64,000 nucleotides of DNA from an uncultured Dorea sp. (GCA_910579015.1 CAJTRO010000005.1:65429-129428), one strand, 5' to 3'. Positions 17,586-27,376 are shown, counted from the first letter of the stretch. Translations and numbers: made by a program. The notes: generated by a model from the letters alone, not told the origin.

Positions 17586-17637
17586 TCAATCCTCAAAATT
17601 CCAGTCAAAATAATCCAGTATTTTAAGGCTCAAAGTG

Positions 17638-17666
17638 TTGAAACATGTGGGAAATTGTGATAAATT
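17638..17666 (+). promoter_or_regulatory. Candidate promoter of the AraC-family gene
   Basis: TTGAAA (17638-17643), a 17-bp spacer and TAAATT (17661-17666) lie 37 bp before the AraC-family start, divergent from the Wadjet promoter. Confidence 0.5.
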
Positions 17667-17703
17667 GAGAATAAAATCATATATTTTAGTTGAGGGATAA
17701 CAG

Positions 17704-18528
17704 ATGAAATACGGTTATGAAATTATTCTGCCAAATGAAGATCTGCCGTTTAAGATGTTTATATTCGAAGGAAAAGATGGAAATTATATCAGAGAAAAGC
17801 ACTGGCATCCTTCTATTGAGATTTTCGCAATTTTCGAAGGCAGTTTAAGATTTTTTCTGAATGATATAGAATATTGTCTAGAATCAGGGGATTTTGTACT
17901 CGTAAATTCTAATGAAGTACATTCTATTTTCGCCCGCAAATCCAACACTACAGTTGTACTCCAGATTCCTCTCAATATTTTTGAGAATTATTACCTGGAT
18001 GAGCCGTTTATAATGTTTTCCCACGAACCCAGCGTCCAGGATAAGCGGGTGACGGAACTGATCTGGGAAATGTACCGCATCTACACAGCGCAGGAGTGCG
18101 GATATGAGCTGTTAGTACAGAGCATATTTTATAAATTTTTATATCTGCTCGTGACAGAGTATCGAATCGCAGAGGTCAGTCCTGAATTTGCAAGAGGATA
18201 CCGGAAGTTAAACCGCCTTTCAGAAATTACGTCCTACATTGAAGAGAATTATCAATCAGACCTGTCCCTTGAAAAGCTGGCGGCCGTGTTCGGGTATTCT
18301 CCTGCATATTTATCGAAAATGTTTCCAAAATACGCGACGATCACTTACAGGGATTATTTACAAAGTATCAGGGTTGAGCGTGCAAAGAGAGAGCTGACAC
18401 GAACAGACCACATGATAAGTGATATCGCGGTGAAGCACGGCTTTTCAGACAGCAAAGCATTTTCAAAAGCATTTCGGAAGAAATACGGCGTCCTCCCCAG
18501 TGAATACAGGAAAGATTTGAGAATATGA
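17704..18528 (+). CDS. AraC-family transcriptional regulator (cupin plus HTH_18)
   Basis: 274 residues. The N-terminal cupin-like sensor (HWHPSIEIFAIFEGSLRFFLND...SGDFVLVNSNEVHSI) is followed by two AraC helix-turn-helix units in the last 100 residues (LSLEKLAAVFGYSPAYLSKMF; ISDIAVKHGFSDSKAFSKAFRKKYG). It is convergent with the yesL-GH51 end of the arabinan locus and divergent from jetD. It is likely to control the sugar genes rather than the defence operon, though the sequence does not prove this. GAGGG precedes the ATG. Confidence 0.9.
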   Translation: MKYGYEIILPNEDLPFKMFIFEGKDGNYIREKHWHPSIEIFAIFEGSLRFFLNDIEYCLESGDFVLVNSNEVHSIFARKSNTTVVLQIPLNIFENYYLDEPFIMFSHEPSVQDKRVTELIWEMYRIYTAQECGYELLVQSIFYKFLYLLVTEYRIAEVSPEFARGYRKLNRLSEITSYIEENYQSDLSLEKLAAVFGYSPAYLSKMFPKYATITYRDYLQSIRVERAKRELTRTDHMISDIAVKHGFSDSKAFSKAFRKKYGVLPSEYRKDLRI

Positions 18529-18537
18529 TTTCCTGTG

Positions 18538-19155
18538 CTATTCATATTTTGAAAATATCCTGCCAAGCAGAAATCCCTGAGCATACGCCATCACCGCAAA
18601 TCCCGCGAAGAACCATGCAATGGTCCCGATCACAAAGGTCCGGGACGTAAACAACGTCACCACGATCATCCCGATGCTGATCACCAGCATCATGATCGTT
18701 GACGGCACATGCGCGGCGCTTAAAAACAGCGCATTCTTAACGGAATGAAATACCGTATTCTCGAACCTGGCAATATACGGGAAGAGATACAGAAATATCA
18801 GCACCCACACTCCGAATATCACAGCAAGAAGCAGACGTATCACAGTATATGCCGTACCTTCAAATACACCGGCCAGACGAAAGTCCACAAATATAAGCGC
18901 ACCTGCTGCCGACATGATCAGCCAGCTTATCGTCGCAGGCTTCATATTCTGCTTAAATGCTTTCATATATTCCTTCAATATAGATGGATCCTCTCCCCTG
19001 GCCAGCTTCATTGCCACCGCGTACAGCGCGCTCAGCGCTGTACCGATGGTGATGACCGGCAGAGATGTCACTACGAATATCAGATTCAGGATTATGATGT
19101 CCCCAAGCCTTCCCAAAAATTTCATTACCGGACTGTCAATTACGAAAAAATTCAT
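18538..19155 (-). CDS. YesL-family membrane protein (DUF624)
   Basis: 205 residues with four or five transmembrane segments. The N-terminal DSPVMKFLGRLGDIIILNLIFVV and the GTALSALYAVAMKL motif are typical of DUF624/YesL. These proteins are commonly encoded beside carbohydrate ABC transporters of Firmicutes but have no established function. It starts 1 nt after the GH51 stop with GGAGAAGTGAT, and is the last gene of the arabinan operon. Confidence 0.85.
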   Translation of the reverse strand: MNFFVIDSPVMKFLGRLGDIIILNLIFVVTSLPVITIGTALSALYAVAMKLARGEDPSILKEYMKAFKQNMKPATISWLIMSAAGALIFVDFRLAGVFEGTAYTVIRLLLAVIFGVWVLIFLYLFPYIARFENTVFHSVKNALFLSAAHVPSTIMMLVISIGMIVVTLFTSRTFVIGTIAWFFAGFAVMAYAQGFLLGRIFSKYE

Positions 19156-19156
19156 A

Positions 19157-20671
19157 TCACTTCTCCAGCCGGATCACATTCCAGGATGCTTTCTTAAGCA
19201 TACTTGTCATGATCCCTCCGTCCATCGAGGAACGCTTTACAGTCTCCGGAACCACTCTCTGCTCCCCGGCACAATTAACAACCCTCAGATCCGATTTCTC
19301 AAGCACAATGTGCTCCACAACCTTATAGCCTTCCATCCCGCGCATATCCGTCGTAAGCTCAATATCCTCATCCAGAGTACGGTTTACTGCGAAAATCGTC
19401 AGCTCTTCCTTCTCTTCGTTATATACCGCGACACTCTCCACATCCGTAACATTCTCATGTTTGGCCGTGTCGTGCTTCGTCGTCGACACCATCGGCTGAA
19501 GCACAACGCCTCTTCCATACATAGACGTATGCATAAATGGATAGAAAATAGTCTGCTTCCATGCGGCGCCTCCGCCGGCCTCCGTCATGATCGGCGCGAT
19601 CACATTCACCAGCTGGGCAAGACATGCGATCTTCACCCTGTCCGCGTGCTTAAGAAGCGTGATCAGCATCAGACCAACCAGCAGCGCATCCTCGAACGTA
19701 TAGATATCCTCCAGCATCGGAGGCGCTGTCTGCCACGGATGATTCTGTGTGATATCGTCATCTGCCGCATTGGAATGGAACCATACATTCCACTCGTCGA
19801 AGCTGATATTGATATTCTTGCGTCCCCGTTTCTTCGCCTTTACATAATCACAGGTCGCGATCACCGTGCGGATAAATTCATCCATATCATCAGACTGCGC
19901 AAGAAAATCCAGACTGTCATTGTCCCGGTTGCCATAATACTGATGCATAGATACATAATCCACATGATCATAGGTACACTCCAGTGTCGCCGACTCCCAC
20001 TTCGGAAACGTAGGCATATCAAGAGCCGAGCTTCCGCAGGATACCAGTTCAATCTCCGGATCAATTAATTTCATCGCCTTTGCCGTCTCTTCTGCCAGAC
20101 GGCCATATTCTTCCATGGTCTTGTGCCCCAGCTGCCACGGGCCGTCCATCTCATTGCCCAGGCACCACACCTTCACCTTGTGCGGCTCCTTCACACCATG
20201 AGCGATACGCATATCACTGTATTTCGTACCGCCTGGGTGGTTACAATATTCCAGGAGATTACATGCGTCAGCAATTCCCCGTGTTCCCAGATTGACAGCC
20301 ATCATCATCTCTGAATTCACCTTTTTGGCCCATTTTGAGAATTCGTTCAGGCCCACCTCATTCTTCTCGAGACTTCTCCACGCCAGCTCAAGCCTCTTTG
20401 GACGATTCTCCACCGGTCCTACACTGTCCTCCCAGAAGAAATTCGATACGAAGTTACCTCCCGGATACCGGATGATCGGAACATCCAGCTCCTTCACCAG
20501 CTCCATTACATCCTTGCGGAAGCCATCCTCATCAGAGAGCGGATGTCCCGGCTGATACAATCCGTCGTACACGGCGCGTCCCAGATGTTCGATGAATGAG
20601 CCATAGATCCGTTCATCCACCTTCGAAACCTGAAACTCCTTGTCAATTACCATTTTTGCTGTTTTACTCAT
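19157..20671 (-). CDS. Intracellular alpha-L-arabinofuranosidase, GH51
   Basis: 504 residues, the usual length for a single-domain bacterial GH51 enzyme, with no signal peptide, so it is cytoplasmic. The general acid/base is in CLGNEMDGPWQLG (E174) and the nucleophile in FDEWNVWFH (E293); the N-terminal SFIEHLGRAVYDGLY and YPGGNFVS are also family hallmarks. It releases L-arabinose from short arabino-oligosaccharides imported by the neighbouring ABC transporter. AGGAGGGATTAC precedes the ATG. Confidence 0.95.
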   Translation of the reverse strand: MSKTAKMVIDKEFQVSKVDERIYGSFIEHLGRAVYDGLYQPGHPLSDEDGFRKDVMELVKELDVPIIRYPGGNFVSNFFWEDSVGPVENRPKRLELAWRSLEKNEVGLNEFSKWAKKVNSEMMMAVNLGTRGIADACNLLEYCNHPGGTKYSDMRIAHGVKEPHKVKVWCLGNEMDGPWQLGHKTMEEYGRLAEETAKAMKLIDPEIELVSCGSSALDMPTFPKWESATLECTYDHVDYVSMHQYYGNRDNDSLDFLAQSDDMDEFIRTVIATCDYVKAKKRGRKNINISFDEWNVWFHSNAADDDITQNHPWQTAPPMLEDIYTFEDALLVGLMLITLLKHADRVKIACLAQLVNVIAPIMTEAGGGAAWKQTIFYPFMHTSMYGRGVVLQPMVSTTKHDTAKHENVTDVESVAVYNEEKEELTIFAVNRTLDEDIELTTDMRGMEGYKVVEHIVLEKSDLRVVNCAGEQRVVPETVKRSSMDGGIMTSMLKKASWNVIRLEK

Positions 20672-20751
20672 GTAATCCCTCCTAAAACATACTCATTAAA
20701 TTACTTTCAATCTTACAATACCACAGATTCCGGCGCCGTCCCAGAGATTTC

Positions 20752-21597
20752 TTACTCTTTCACTGCCCCGGCCGTCATACCTTCAATAAAATACTGCTGG
20801 AAGCAGACAAACAGAATGAAGATCGGTATGATCGAGAAGAACGATCCCACGATCAGCAGACTGTAATTATCCCCATAGGGATTGATCAGCGTATTCAATC
20901 CCAGCGTCAGTGTATACTTATCCGAAGAACGGATAACCAGCAACGGCCACAGATAATTATTCCACGCATTCATACCATTCAGGATCGCCATCGCGGCAAA
21001 CGCCGGTTTCATGATCGGTATGATCAGACGAAAGAAAATGCCGTACTCCGTGGCTCCATCGATACGTCCCGCCTCAAGAAGTGATTTGGGCAGCCCCAGC
21101 AGATACTGCCGGAAGAAAAATATCGTCGAAGCATGAGCCACGAACGGAAGCACGATCGCCATATAACTGTCCATCAGCCCCCATGACGTCATCTGTTTAT
21201 ACAGCGGGAGCATTACTACCTCCAGAGGGATTGAAAGAATCAGCAGTACAACAACGAATAACGCATTCTTGCCCTTAAACTCATATGCCGCAAATCCGTA
21301 CCCGACGAACGCGCTGACAAGCAAGGTTGCCACTACCGTGACCACCGTCAATATGATACTGTTCGTAAACCATCTCCAATACTCATGCTGTCCGGTAAAA
21401 AGCAGAGAATAATTGTCAAGGCTCATCCTGCTCCAATCAATCCCCAGGTTCAGTCCGTACTGGAGCAGATCCCCGCCCGGCTTAAAGCTTGCAAGGAAGA
21501 TGGTATATATCGGTATGATGATCAAGATTGCCAGGATGGTAAACAGAACGATCAACATCACTGTGGCAAGTGTATTTTTACTCTTCTGGCTCTTCAT
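20752..21597 (-). CDS. Carbohydrate ABC transporter permease (MalG type)
   Basis: 281 residues, six predicted transmembrane segments, with the EAA loop EAGRIDGATEYGIFFRLIIPIMKPA that contacts the ATPase. The start at 21597 is chosen for GGAGGAGAG immediately upstream; it lies 1 nt after the stop of the partner permease. It ends in the usual MTAGAVKE. No ATPase gene is present in the locus, so a shared MsmK-type ATPase elsewhere is likely. Confidence 0.93.
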   Translation of the reverse strand: MKSQKSKNTLATVMLIVLFTILAILIIIPIYTIFLASFKPGGDLLQYGLNLGIDWSRMSLDNYSLLFTGQHEYWRWFTNSIILTVVTVVATLLVSAFVGYGFAAYEFKGKNALFVVVLLILSIPLEVVMLPLYKQMTSWGLMDSYMAIVLPFVAHASTIFFFRQYLLGLPKSLLEAGRIDGATEYGIFFRLIIPIMKPAFAAMAILNGMNAWNNYLWPLLVIRSSDKYTLTLGLNTLINPYGDNYSLLIVGSFFSIIPIFILFVCFQQYFIEGMTAGAVKE

Positions 21598-21598
21598 A

Positions 21599-22483
21599 CT
21601 ATCTCTCCTCCTTGTCAAATGTTCCGGTAGCCTTAAGCTGTACCAGGTTGACCGCCATAACGATGATGAGAAGGATCAGCCCTACTGCACATGCATATCC
21701 CATTGCACGTTTCTCGATCCCCTGCCGGTACAGGTAACCTACTATGGTAAGTCCGATATTCTGCGGAGAGTTATTTCCTTTCCATAACATGTAGCTCTCT
21801 GTAAACATGGACAGACCTGCATAGATACTGATAGTCAGCACGTATACCGTCGTCGGCTTTACCAACGGGAAGGATATCTTGACAAACTGCTGCCATTTGC
21901 TCGCCCCATCGATAGACGCCGCCTCATAGATATCCGTAGAAATGCTCTGTAGTCCCGCAAGAAAATAGAGGATATTAACTCCCGTCCAACGCCAGCACGC
22001 AAGAAGAAGCAGTGCAAAATAACTGGTCCACTCCCCCTTGAGCCATTTGATCGGCGAAATGCCGAACGCCGCAATGATCTGATTCGCCAGTGAAGTATCC
22101 ATTTCCCCGAACATCAGACGGAAGATCGTACCCGCAACAACGACCGACGTAAGGGCCGGAACAAAATAAACAGACTTGAACAGCCCCGGCTTCTTCATCA
22201 GCTTACTGTTGAGCAGTGTCGCAAACAACATAGGAAACGGTATCAGCAGTACCAGGGTTCCAACCATATACTTTGCACTGTTATATACCGCTTTTAAAAA
22301 TATCTTATCGGATAATAATCTCTGATAATTCCCCAGTCCAACCCACTCTTTTTTCAGAACATCCTGGAAGCTTAACAGTACGCCGTTTCCAATCGGAAAC
22401 AGCCAGAATATCACTACTGTCAGAGCAAACGGAAGAACGAATACATAAGGGGCCAGCTTCTGTGAATAGAATAATTTCTTCAT
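21599..22483 (-). CDS. Carbohydrate ABC transporter permease (MalF type)
   Basis: 294 residues with an N-terminal KLAPYVFVLPFALTVVIFWLFP segment, six transmembrane helices and the EAA loop EAASIDGASKWQQFVKISFPLVKP. It pairs with the MalG-type permease downstream and the lipoprotein upstream. The context (GH51, GH127, GH43) suggests import of arabinose-containing oligosaccharides. Confidence 0.93.
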   Translation of the reverse strand: MKKLFYSQKLAPYVFVLPFALTVVIFWLFPIGNGVLLSFQDVLKKEWVGLGNYQRLLSDKIFLKAVYNSAKYMVGTLVLLIPFPMLFATLLNSKLMKKPGLFKSVYFVPALTSVVVAGTIFRLMFGEMDTSLANQIIAAFGISPIKWLKGEWTSYFALLLLACWRWTGVNILYFLAGLQSISTDIYEAASIDGASKWQQFVKISFPLVKPTTVYVLTISIYAGLSMFTESYMLWKGNNSPQNIGLTIVGYLYRQGIEKRAMGYACAVGLILLIIVMAVNLVQLKATGTFDKEER

Positions 22484-22516
22484 ACTCTTTCATCTCTTTC
22501 CTGAAACAAACAACAC

Positions 22517-22543
22517 GGGGCTGCGGCTTACGCACACAACCCC
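22517..22543. promoter_or_regulatory. Intercistronic hairpin after the binding-protein gene
   Basis: GGGGCTGCG (22517 on) can pair with CGC...CAACCCC (to 22543), with wobble pairs, in the gap between the solute-binding protein and the first permease. Such hairpins commonly protect the upstream message and raise the binding protein over the permeases; that role is inferred. Confidence 0.4.
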
Positions 22544-22574
22544 TCAGACTTATGTTACGCTGCAGATCTTCGAA

Positions 22575-23942
22575 TTACTCGCCAAACTCGTTCTTCAACG
22601 TCTCCTGTGACTCCTCAAGCGCTTCCTTTACATCCATTCCATTTTCATAGATATTGTTCAGCGTCACGTTGCAGAACTCGTTATTAATGGACGGGAATTT
22701 CTCACTCGTCAGTGATTCAAGCGCCATGATCCCATCCTGGATCTCTAATAATGCATCAAACGGATATGTATTGAAGTATTTTACAAACTGGTTATCCGGA
22801 TTCTGTGTAAGCTCTGTGTCCGTCCATACCGCCGTATTAACCGGATCAAAGCCCAGGACATTCCATACTTCCTCATTTGCTTCCTCTGACAGCTTGATAT
22901 ATGCAAATACTTCTGCCGCAAGGTCTGCATTCTCACCGCTTGCGATCACGGCCGTACCAGTACCGCCGCCACCGATAGACTTCACTTCGTCGCTTTCATT
23001 CCAGACTGGTGTCGGAGCGATCGCCACGTTTCCGGACAGATCGGACATATAGTTTACGCATCTGGATGTCTGCCAGAACGGCATGATCTGTACTGCGTAG
23101 TCTCCATTGTTATAGGACGGATATGCCTCTTCATTATCCGGCTGTCCTCCCGGTACTGTCTCGAATGCACCTGTTTCCTGCATACCCTTAATGTACTCAA
23201 GAACCTCTACCATCTTATCGTTTGTGATATCAATATTGCCGTCGGCATCCAGGTAATCTCCGCCCTTCTGTCTTAACATCAGATTGATCATCCACTGTGC
23301 AGTTGTCTCCACACATGCGAAATACTTGCCGGTAGCCTCGTGATATTTCACCCCTGCTTCCTTGAAGTCATCCCATGTCTTGATCGTCGTATAATCTACA
23401 TTTCCTGCTTTCAGAGCCTCTGTGTTATAGAATGCAACCATCGCTCCTACATGTGTCGGGAAACCATAGTATGCACCATCTTTTCCGTAGATCTCCAATC
23501 TGGATTCAATGATATTGTCAAGGTACGGTTCAATCTCCGGCTTCAGATCTCTAAGCCCGATCTCTCCTGTCATAAATGCCGGGAACTTGCCAAGCTCGAT
23601 ATCTACAACATCAGGCGCGCCTTCTCCGGATTCCAGCGCAAGAGACAGCTTATTATGCATATCGTCATACTGCATATTGCTTAAGACCAGCTTTACCTTC
23701 TTGTCCGGGTGTTCTTCATTCCATTTCTCAGCCATGTCTGTGTAGAACTGCTGATGAAGCTCAATGAACGTCCACACCTCGATCTCTGTGGCTTCTCCTT
23801 CTACCTCCATCTCATTCTTTCCTGCCGAGCCCGATCCTTTTGAATCATCAGATCCGCCTCCCTCGCTTCCGGCGCTGCATCCAAGCAGCATGGACGCTGT
23901 CATTGCAACACATAATAATGCCGCCACCAGTTTCTTTTTCAT
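22575..23942 (-). CDS. Sugar ABC transporter solute-binding lipoprotein
   Basis: 455 residues. A lysine-rich signal peptide is followed by the lipobox LLGC (Cys22) and a Ser/Gly linker, so it is a membrane-anchored lipoprotein. The fold matches the MalE/ExtracellularSBP family 1 (VWTFIELHQQFYTDMAEKWNEEHPDKKV; ends in a helical C-terminal tail). AGGAGGACACAAC precedes the ATG. It is presumed to bind arabino-oligosaccharides, judged only from its neighbours. Confidence 0.93.
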   Translation of the reverse strand: MKKKLVAALLCVAMTASMLLGCSAGSEGGGSDDSKGSGSAGKNEMEVEGEATEIEVWTFIELHQQFYTDMAEKWNEEHPDKKVKLVLSNMQYDDMHNKLSLALESGEGAPDVVDIELGKFPAFMTGEIGLRDLKPEIEPYLDNIIESRLEIYGKDGAYYGFPTHVGAMVAFYNTEALKAGNVDYTTIKTWDDFKEAGVKYHEATGKYFACVETTAQWMINLMLRQKGGDYLDADGNIDITNDKMVEVLEYIKGMQETGAFETVPGGQPDNEEAYPSYNNGDYAVQIMPFWQTSRCVNYMSDLSGNVAIAPTPVWNESDEVKSIGGGGTGTAVIASGENADLAAEVFAYIKLSEEANEEVWNVLGFDPVNTAVWTDTELTQNPDNQFVKYFNTYPFDALLEIQDGIMALESLTSEKFPSINNEFCNVTLNNIYENGMDVKEALEESQETLKNEFGE

Positions 23943-24058
23943 GTTGTGTCCTCCTTTTTTTTACTTTTTATTCTTTCAGGGAAATGTCCCTGCAAGATTC
24001 CCTTATACAGTTATGACTGCCCCGGGCCGTTCCTTATCCTTCCGCCGGCCGGCGTGCA

Positions 24059-26053
24059 TCATACCAGTTCCTTCATCCAGACCAGCATCTCTCCCGGCTT
24101 TCGGTTATTCCAGCAGTGATACGGCACGGCCGTAAGCTCCACATCCTCGAAACAGGGGCTTCGCTGCGCATACAGACTGCCGTCCTCCCATCCGTCCTCC
24201 AGAAGTCTCTTTCCTTTGACAGTAATGACCGTGATGCCGCCAAGCAGTTCTTCCTCATACCGTTCTTCCATTTTCTGAGTGGTATCGGCAAATATGGCAG
24301 AAAGATTCTCCCCGTTATCCGTCTCTTCCAGACAATAAACCAGAGGTCCCTTCATGATTGCCGTCTTTCCCGCATCCGCTCTTACCCTGGGATTCGCCCT
24401 CACGAATCTTGGAGGTACGCTAAAATCTATTACCAGCTCCGTCTCTGCTTTTTCTATTCCTTCTATATACAGATATCCCTTCTCAATCCTGGTCTGCAAA
24501 ACCCGTGATGCCTTCCCCTGCACAGCTTGTTCACCATCTGCCAGAACCGAATACTCACTCACATAATCCGGTATCCGAAGCGCCAGACAAAAGGCACCTG
24601 CCCCTTCCTTCCTGAGAAGCTTCATCTCGATGTGTCCGGAATTCGTCAGATCACTCGTCATCTCAACTCTCACTTCATCTCCCGCCAGTAAAAGCGCCGT
24701 ACTGTTAGAGATATACAGATTCACATACAGAGTATCTTCATCCGCAAAATAAATGTACTGCCCCATAGATGCCAGCGTCCTTGCAATATTGGGCGGACAG
24801 CACGCCACGCCGAACCAGGTCTGCCGCACCGGCCTTACATGCTCCCTGGAAGTCCGTGCTATACAATTATCCGGCCACACCTCCAGCGGATTCACATAGA
24901 AGAAGCTCTTCCCGTCCATGGCAATCCCTGACAATACCGTGTTGTAAAGCGCTCTCTCAACAACATCCATATAAGAGGCATCCTTCGTGATCTGAGCCAT
25001 CCTTCTTCCGAACAGCGCAAGCCCGATAGACGCGCAGGTCTCTGAATAATTACTGTCGTTCGGAAGATCGTAATCCGTCGTGAACCTCTCTAAAAGCCCG
25101 GATGAACCGATACCTCCTGTTATATACATCCGGCGCCTTACCATATCATCCCACAGCGTCCTGCAAGCCTCTAAAAGCTCCCGGTCCTGATACAGCTGTG
25201 CAAGATCCGCCATGGCACAGTACATATATACTGCCCGGACCGCGTGCCCTTCCGCCGTCGTCTGTTCTCTCACCGGGAGATGGGACTGAGAATACTTCGC
25301 ATCATAATCCGCAAATTCCGGGAATATCTGTCTGTATGTCTCCCGCTTCTCTTCCTCTAAGAAATAATTCTCTCCCGTTCCTCTCTGGTCTATAAAATAT
25401 CTCGCAAGCTCTGCGTATTCCTTCTTCCCCGTGGCATGATACAGACGGATCAGCGCCAGCTCTATCTCCTGATGCCCCGGATATCCGTGACACTGCCCCT
25501 CCCCCGGACCGAACACCTGCCCGATCAGATCGGCAAACCGCTCCATGATATGCAGAAATTCCGTTTTACCCGTCGCCTCATAGCAGGCAACAGCCGCCTC
25601 GATCATATGTCCCGCCGTATACAGCTCATGCCCTTCCTTCAGATTCGTCCACCGAAGGGACGGCGCTTTTATCGTAAAATATGTATTCAGATATCCATCC
25701 TCACACTGTGCCCGCCCAATCAACTTAATCGTTTCATCTACAAGGCATTCTAAATCCTTATCCGGCGAAATCTCCAGTACATACGCCGCGGCTTCCAGCC
25801 ACTTCGCCAGATCCGTATCCTGGAATACGGCGCCCTCAAAATCTCCTTCTTCCTCTCCGGCCGCAATCCTGTAATTCTTAATACAATGGCTCGTCTCAAC
25901 CCCCTCAATCCTGTCGTTAAGGATATCCCACTGATACGGGATCAGCACATCCTTCACCAGATGGATATAACGGTCCCAAAACCTGTCATGGATCTCCACC
26001 TGCCTCAAGGGGATGGTTTTTAAAGGATTTTTTTCAAATTTTATATCTTTCAT
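24059..26053 (-). CDS. Beta-L-arabinofuranosidase, GH127
   Basis: 664 residues, close to the characterised Bifidobacterium enzyme. The zinc/catalytic residues of GH127 are present: SNYSETCAS (Glu and Cys) around residue 340 and ACCPPNIARTL (paired Cys, one of them the nucleophile in the family) near 415. No signal peptide, so it acts inside the cell on beta-1,2-linked arabinofuranosyl disaccharides such as those of extensin-type glycoproteins. It is the first gene of the operon, directly after a promoter region with LacI-type operators. Confidence 0.93.
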   Translation of the reverse strand: MKDIKFEKNPLKTIPLRQVEIHDRFWDRYIHLVKDVLIPYQWDILNDRIEGVETSHCIKNYRIAAGEEEGDFEGAVFQDTDLAKWLEAAAYVLEISPDKDLECLVDETIKLIGRAQCEDGYLNTYFTIKAPSLRWTNLKEGHELYTAGHMIEAAVACYEATGKTEFLHIMERFADLIGQVFGPGEGQCHGYPGHQEIELALIRLYHATGKKEYAELARYFIDQRGTGENYFLEEEKRETYRQIFPEFADYDAKYSQSHLPVREQTTAEGHAVRAVYMYCAMADLAQLYQDRELLEACRTLWDDMVRRRMYITGGIGSSGLLERFTTDYDLPNDSNYSETCASIGLALFGRRMAQITKDASYMDVVERALYNTVLSGIAMDGKSFFYVNPLEVWPDNCIARTSREHVRPVRQTWFGVACCPPNIARTLASMGQYIYFADEDTLYVNLYISNSTALLLAGDEVRVEMTSDLTNSGHIEMKLLRKEGAGAFCLALRIPDYVSEYSVLADGEQAVQGKASRVLQTRIEKGYLYIEGIEKAETELVIDFSVPPRFVRANPRVRADAGKTAIMKGPLVYCLEETDNGENLSAIFADTTQKMEERYEEELLGGITVITVKGKRLLEDGWEDGSLYAQRSPCFEDVELTAVPYHCWNNRKPGEMLVWMKELV

Positions 26054-26076
26054 TCTCCTGTTTCCTATCTTTTTTG

Positions 26077-26088
26077 TTAATCGTTTAA
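26077..26088. promoter_or_regulatory. LacI-type operator in the GH127 5' leader
   Basis: TTAATCGTTTAA differs by one base from the core of the perfect palindrome at 26228-26241. It lies 24 bp before the GH127 start, inside the transcribed leader, where repressor would block elongation or initiation. Confidence 0.6.
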
Positions 26089-26192
26089 TCTAAACCGCGC
26101 TCTTTTTTTCTTGAATTTCTTTTAATAAATGTTTTTCCTTTCCATTTATTTTCCATTTTCCATATTATATTCTTTGTTTTCCTGTTGATTCT

Positions 26193-26221
26193 GTTATATC
26201 ACTTTATCTGCACAATTGCAA
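26193..26221 (-). promoter_or_regulatory. Sigma-A promoter of the arabinan operon
   Basis: On the minus strand TTGCAA (26216-26221), 17 bp, TATAAC (26193-26198). It is flanked by two LacI-type operators and precedes GH127 by about 140 bp. Confidence 0.65.
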
Positions 26222-26227
26222 GTACAA

Positions 26228-26241
26228 ATTAAACGTTTAAT
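26228..26241. promoter_or_regulatory. LacI-family operator upstream of the -35 element
   Basis: ATTAAACGTTTAAT is a perfect 14-bp palindrome with the central CG typical of LacI-family sites. It is flanked by GTACAA and TTGTAC, which extend the symmetry to about 27 bp. The adjacent LacI gene is the obvious candidate regulator. Confidence 0.7.
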
Positions 26242-26274
26242 ATTGTACAATTTGCACAATAACCGCATAAAATA

Positions 26275-26309
26275 AGCGTTTCAGCCCTCTTATCCGGTTC
26301 TGAAACGCT
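26275..26309. terminator. Terminator after the LacI gene
   Basis: A 10-bp perfect stem AGCGTTTCAG / CTGAAACGCT with a 15-nt loop directly follows the LacI stop. A T run follows on either strand. Confidence 0.7.
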
Positions 26310-26317
26310 CATTTTTT

Positions 26318-27376
26318 TTATTTTCCCTCTTTTATTTCTGTTTCATGTTGGATATTTTTCACCGACCGGCGGATCAGCGGATAGCAGCTCACCCGGTGGA
26401 CCGGGCAGATATCCTCATGATTCTCCAACATCTCCAGTATCACTTCGCTTGCCGCATATCCAATATCATGCAGCGGCAGCGTTATGGTCGTCAGCGGAGG
26501 CTTATAATACCCTGACAACTCCCGGTTATCATATCCCGCCACCGAGATGTCCTCCCCCGGCATAAGCTTTAGCTCTTCCAGCCGGTCGTAGACGCCTCCG
26601 GCCATCAGATCGTTCATACAGAAGATTGCCGTCACCTTCTTTTCAAGCAGCAGATCCGTATACCGGTAGCCGCTGATCCTCGTCCAGTCCCCTGTACATA
26701 TCACCGAAGGATTATACAAAATCCCGCTCTCATACAGCGCTCTCTGATAGCCTACAAGCCTCTCCTGTGCATGGGCGCTGTCACTCTTGCCGGTTATGAC
26801 GCCTATCCTCTGATGCCCCTGGTCAATGATATGCTTCGTGATCTGATATGCGCCGTCCTCGTCATTTACCACAACGGACGGAATCTTACTGCTCTCTGTG
26901 TATCCGTATGCCATCACCGCCGGGATCGGCAGATCCTCCGGGATACACCGGATCGTCCGTTCATGCGCCGCCACATAGATGATCCCCTCCACCTGCTTTG
27001 CCAGCAATTTCCAGATCTGATCGCGCACCAGTCCATAATAATCGTCTCTGTGGTAATAAGTATCGTCATACTTCTTATACAGCCTCAGATTGATCAACAG
27101 TATCTGGTAATTCTTCTCCTCACAGTGCTCCGTAATCCCGTCTACAATATCCGGAATGCTGAATATCGTCATATCCTCCACGATAACCCCGATACTCCGT
27201 GAATTCTTCGTCTTCAGATTCCTTGCCACCGTATTGGGCGTGTAATTCATCTCCTTGATCTTCTTCATCACCATCTTGCGCGTCTCGTCGCTCGCCCCCG
27301 GTTTGTGGTTCAGTATATTCGAAACTGTAGCCACCGATACATGACACGCCCTGGCAATCTCCTTTATCGTAGCCAT
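26318..27376 (-). CDS. LacI-family transcriptional repressor
   Basis: 352 residues from the ATG at 27376. The N-terminal helix-turn-helix and hinge (MATIKEIARACHVSVATVSNILN...VARNLKTKNSRSIGVI) is followed by a periplasmic-binding-protein-like sugar sensor domain. It lies between GH127 and the divergent GH43 gene and faces both promoter regions, so it probably represses both until arabinose or an arabinoside binds. GAGGGAAG precedes the start. Confidence 0.93.
   Translation of the reverse strand: MATIKEIARACHVSVATVSNILNHKPGASDETRKMVMKKIKEMNYTPNTVARNLKTKNSRSIGVIVEDMTIFSIPDIVDGITEHCEEKNYQILLINLRLYKKYDDTYYHRDDYYGLVRDQIWKLLAKQVEGIIYVAAHERTIRCIPEDLPIPAVMAYGYTESSKIPSVVVNDEDGAYQITKHIIDQGHQRIGVITGKSDSAHAQERLVGYQRALYESGILYNPSVICTGDWTRISGYRYTDLLLEKKVTAIFCMNDLMAGGVYDRLEELKLMPGEDISVAGYDNRELSGYYKPPLTTITLPLHDIGYAASEVILEMLENHEDICPVHRVSCYPLIRRSVKNIQHETEIKEGK

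Noticed and set aside
18914..20068. Plus-strand frame of 384 codons opposite yesL and GH51
   Set aside because: Lies wholly antisense to two well-supported genes, with no start signal.
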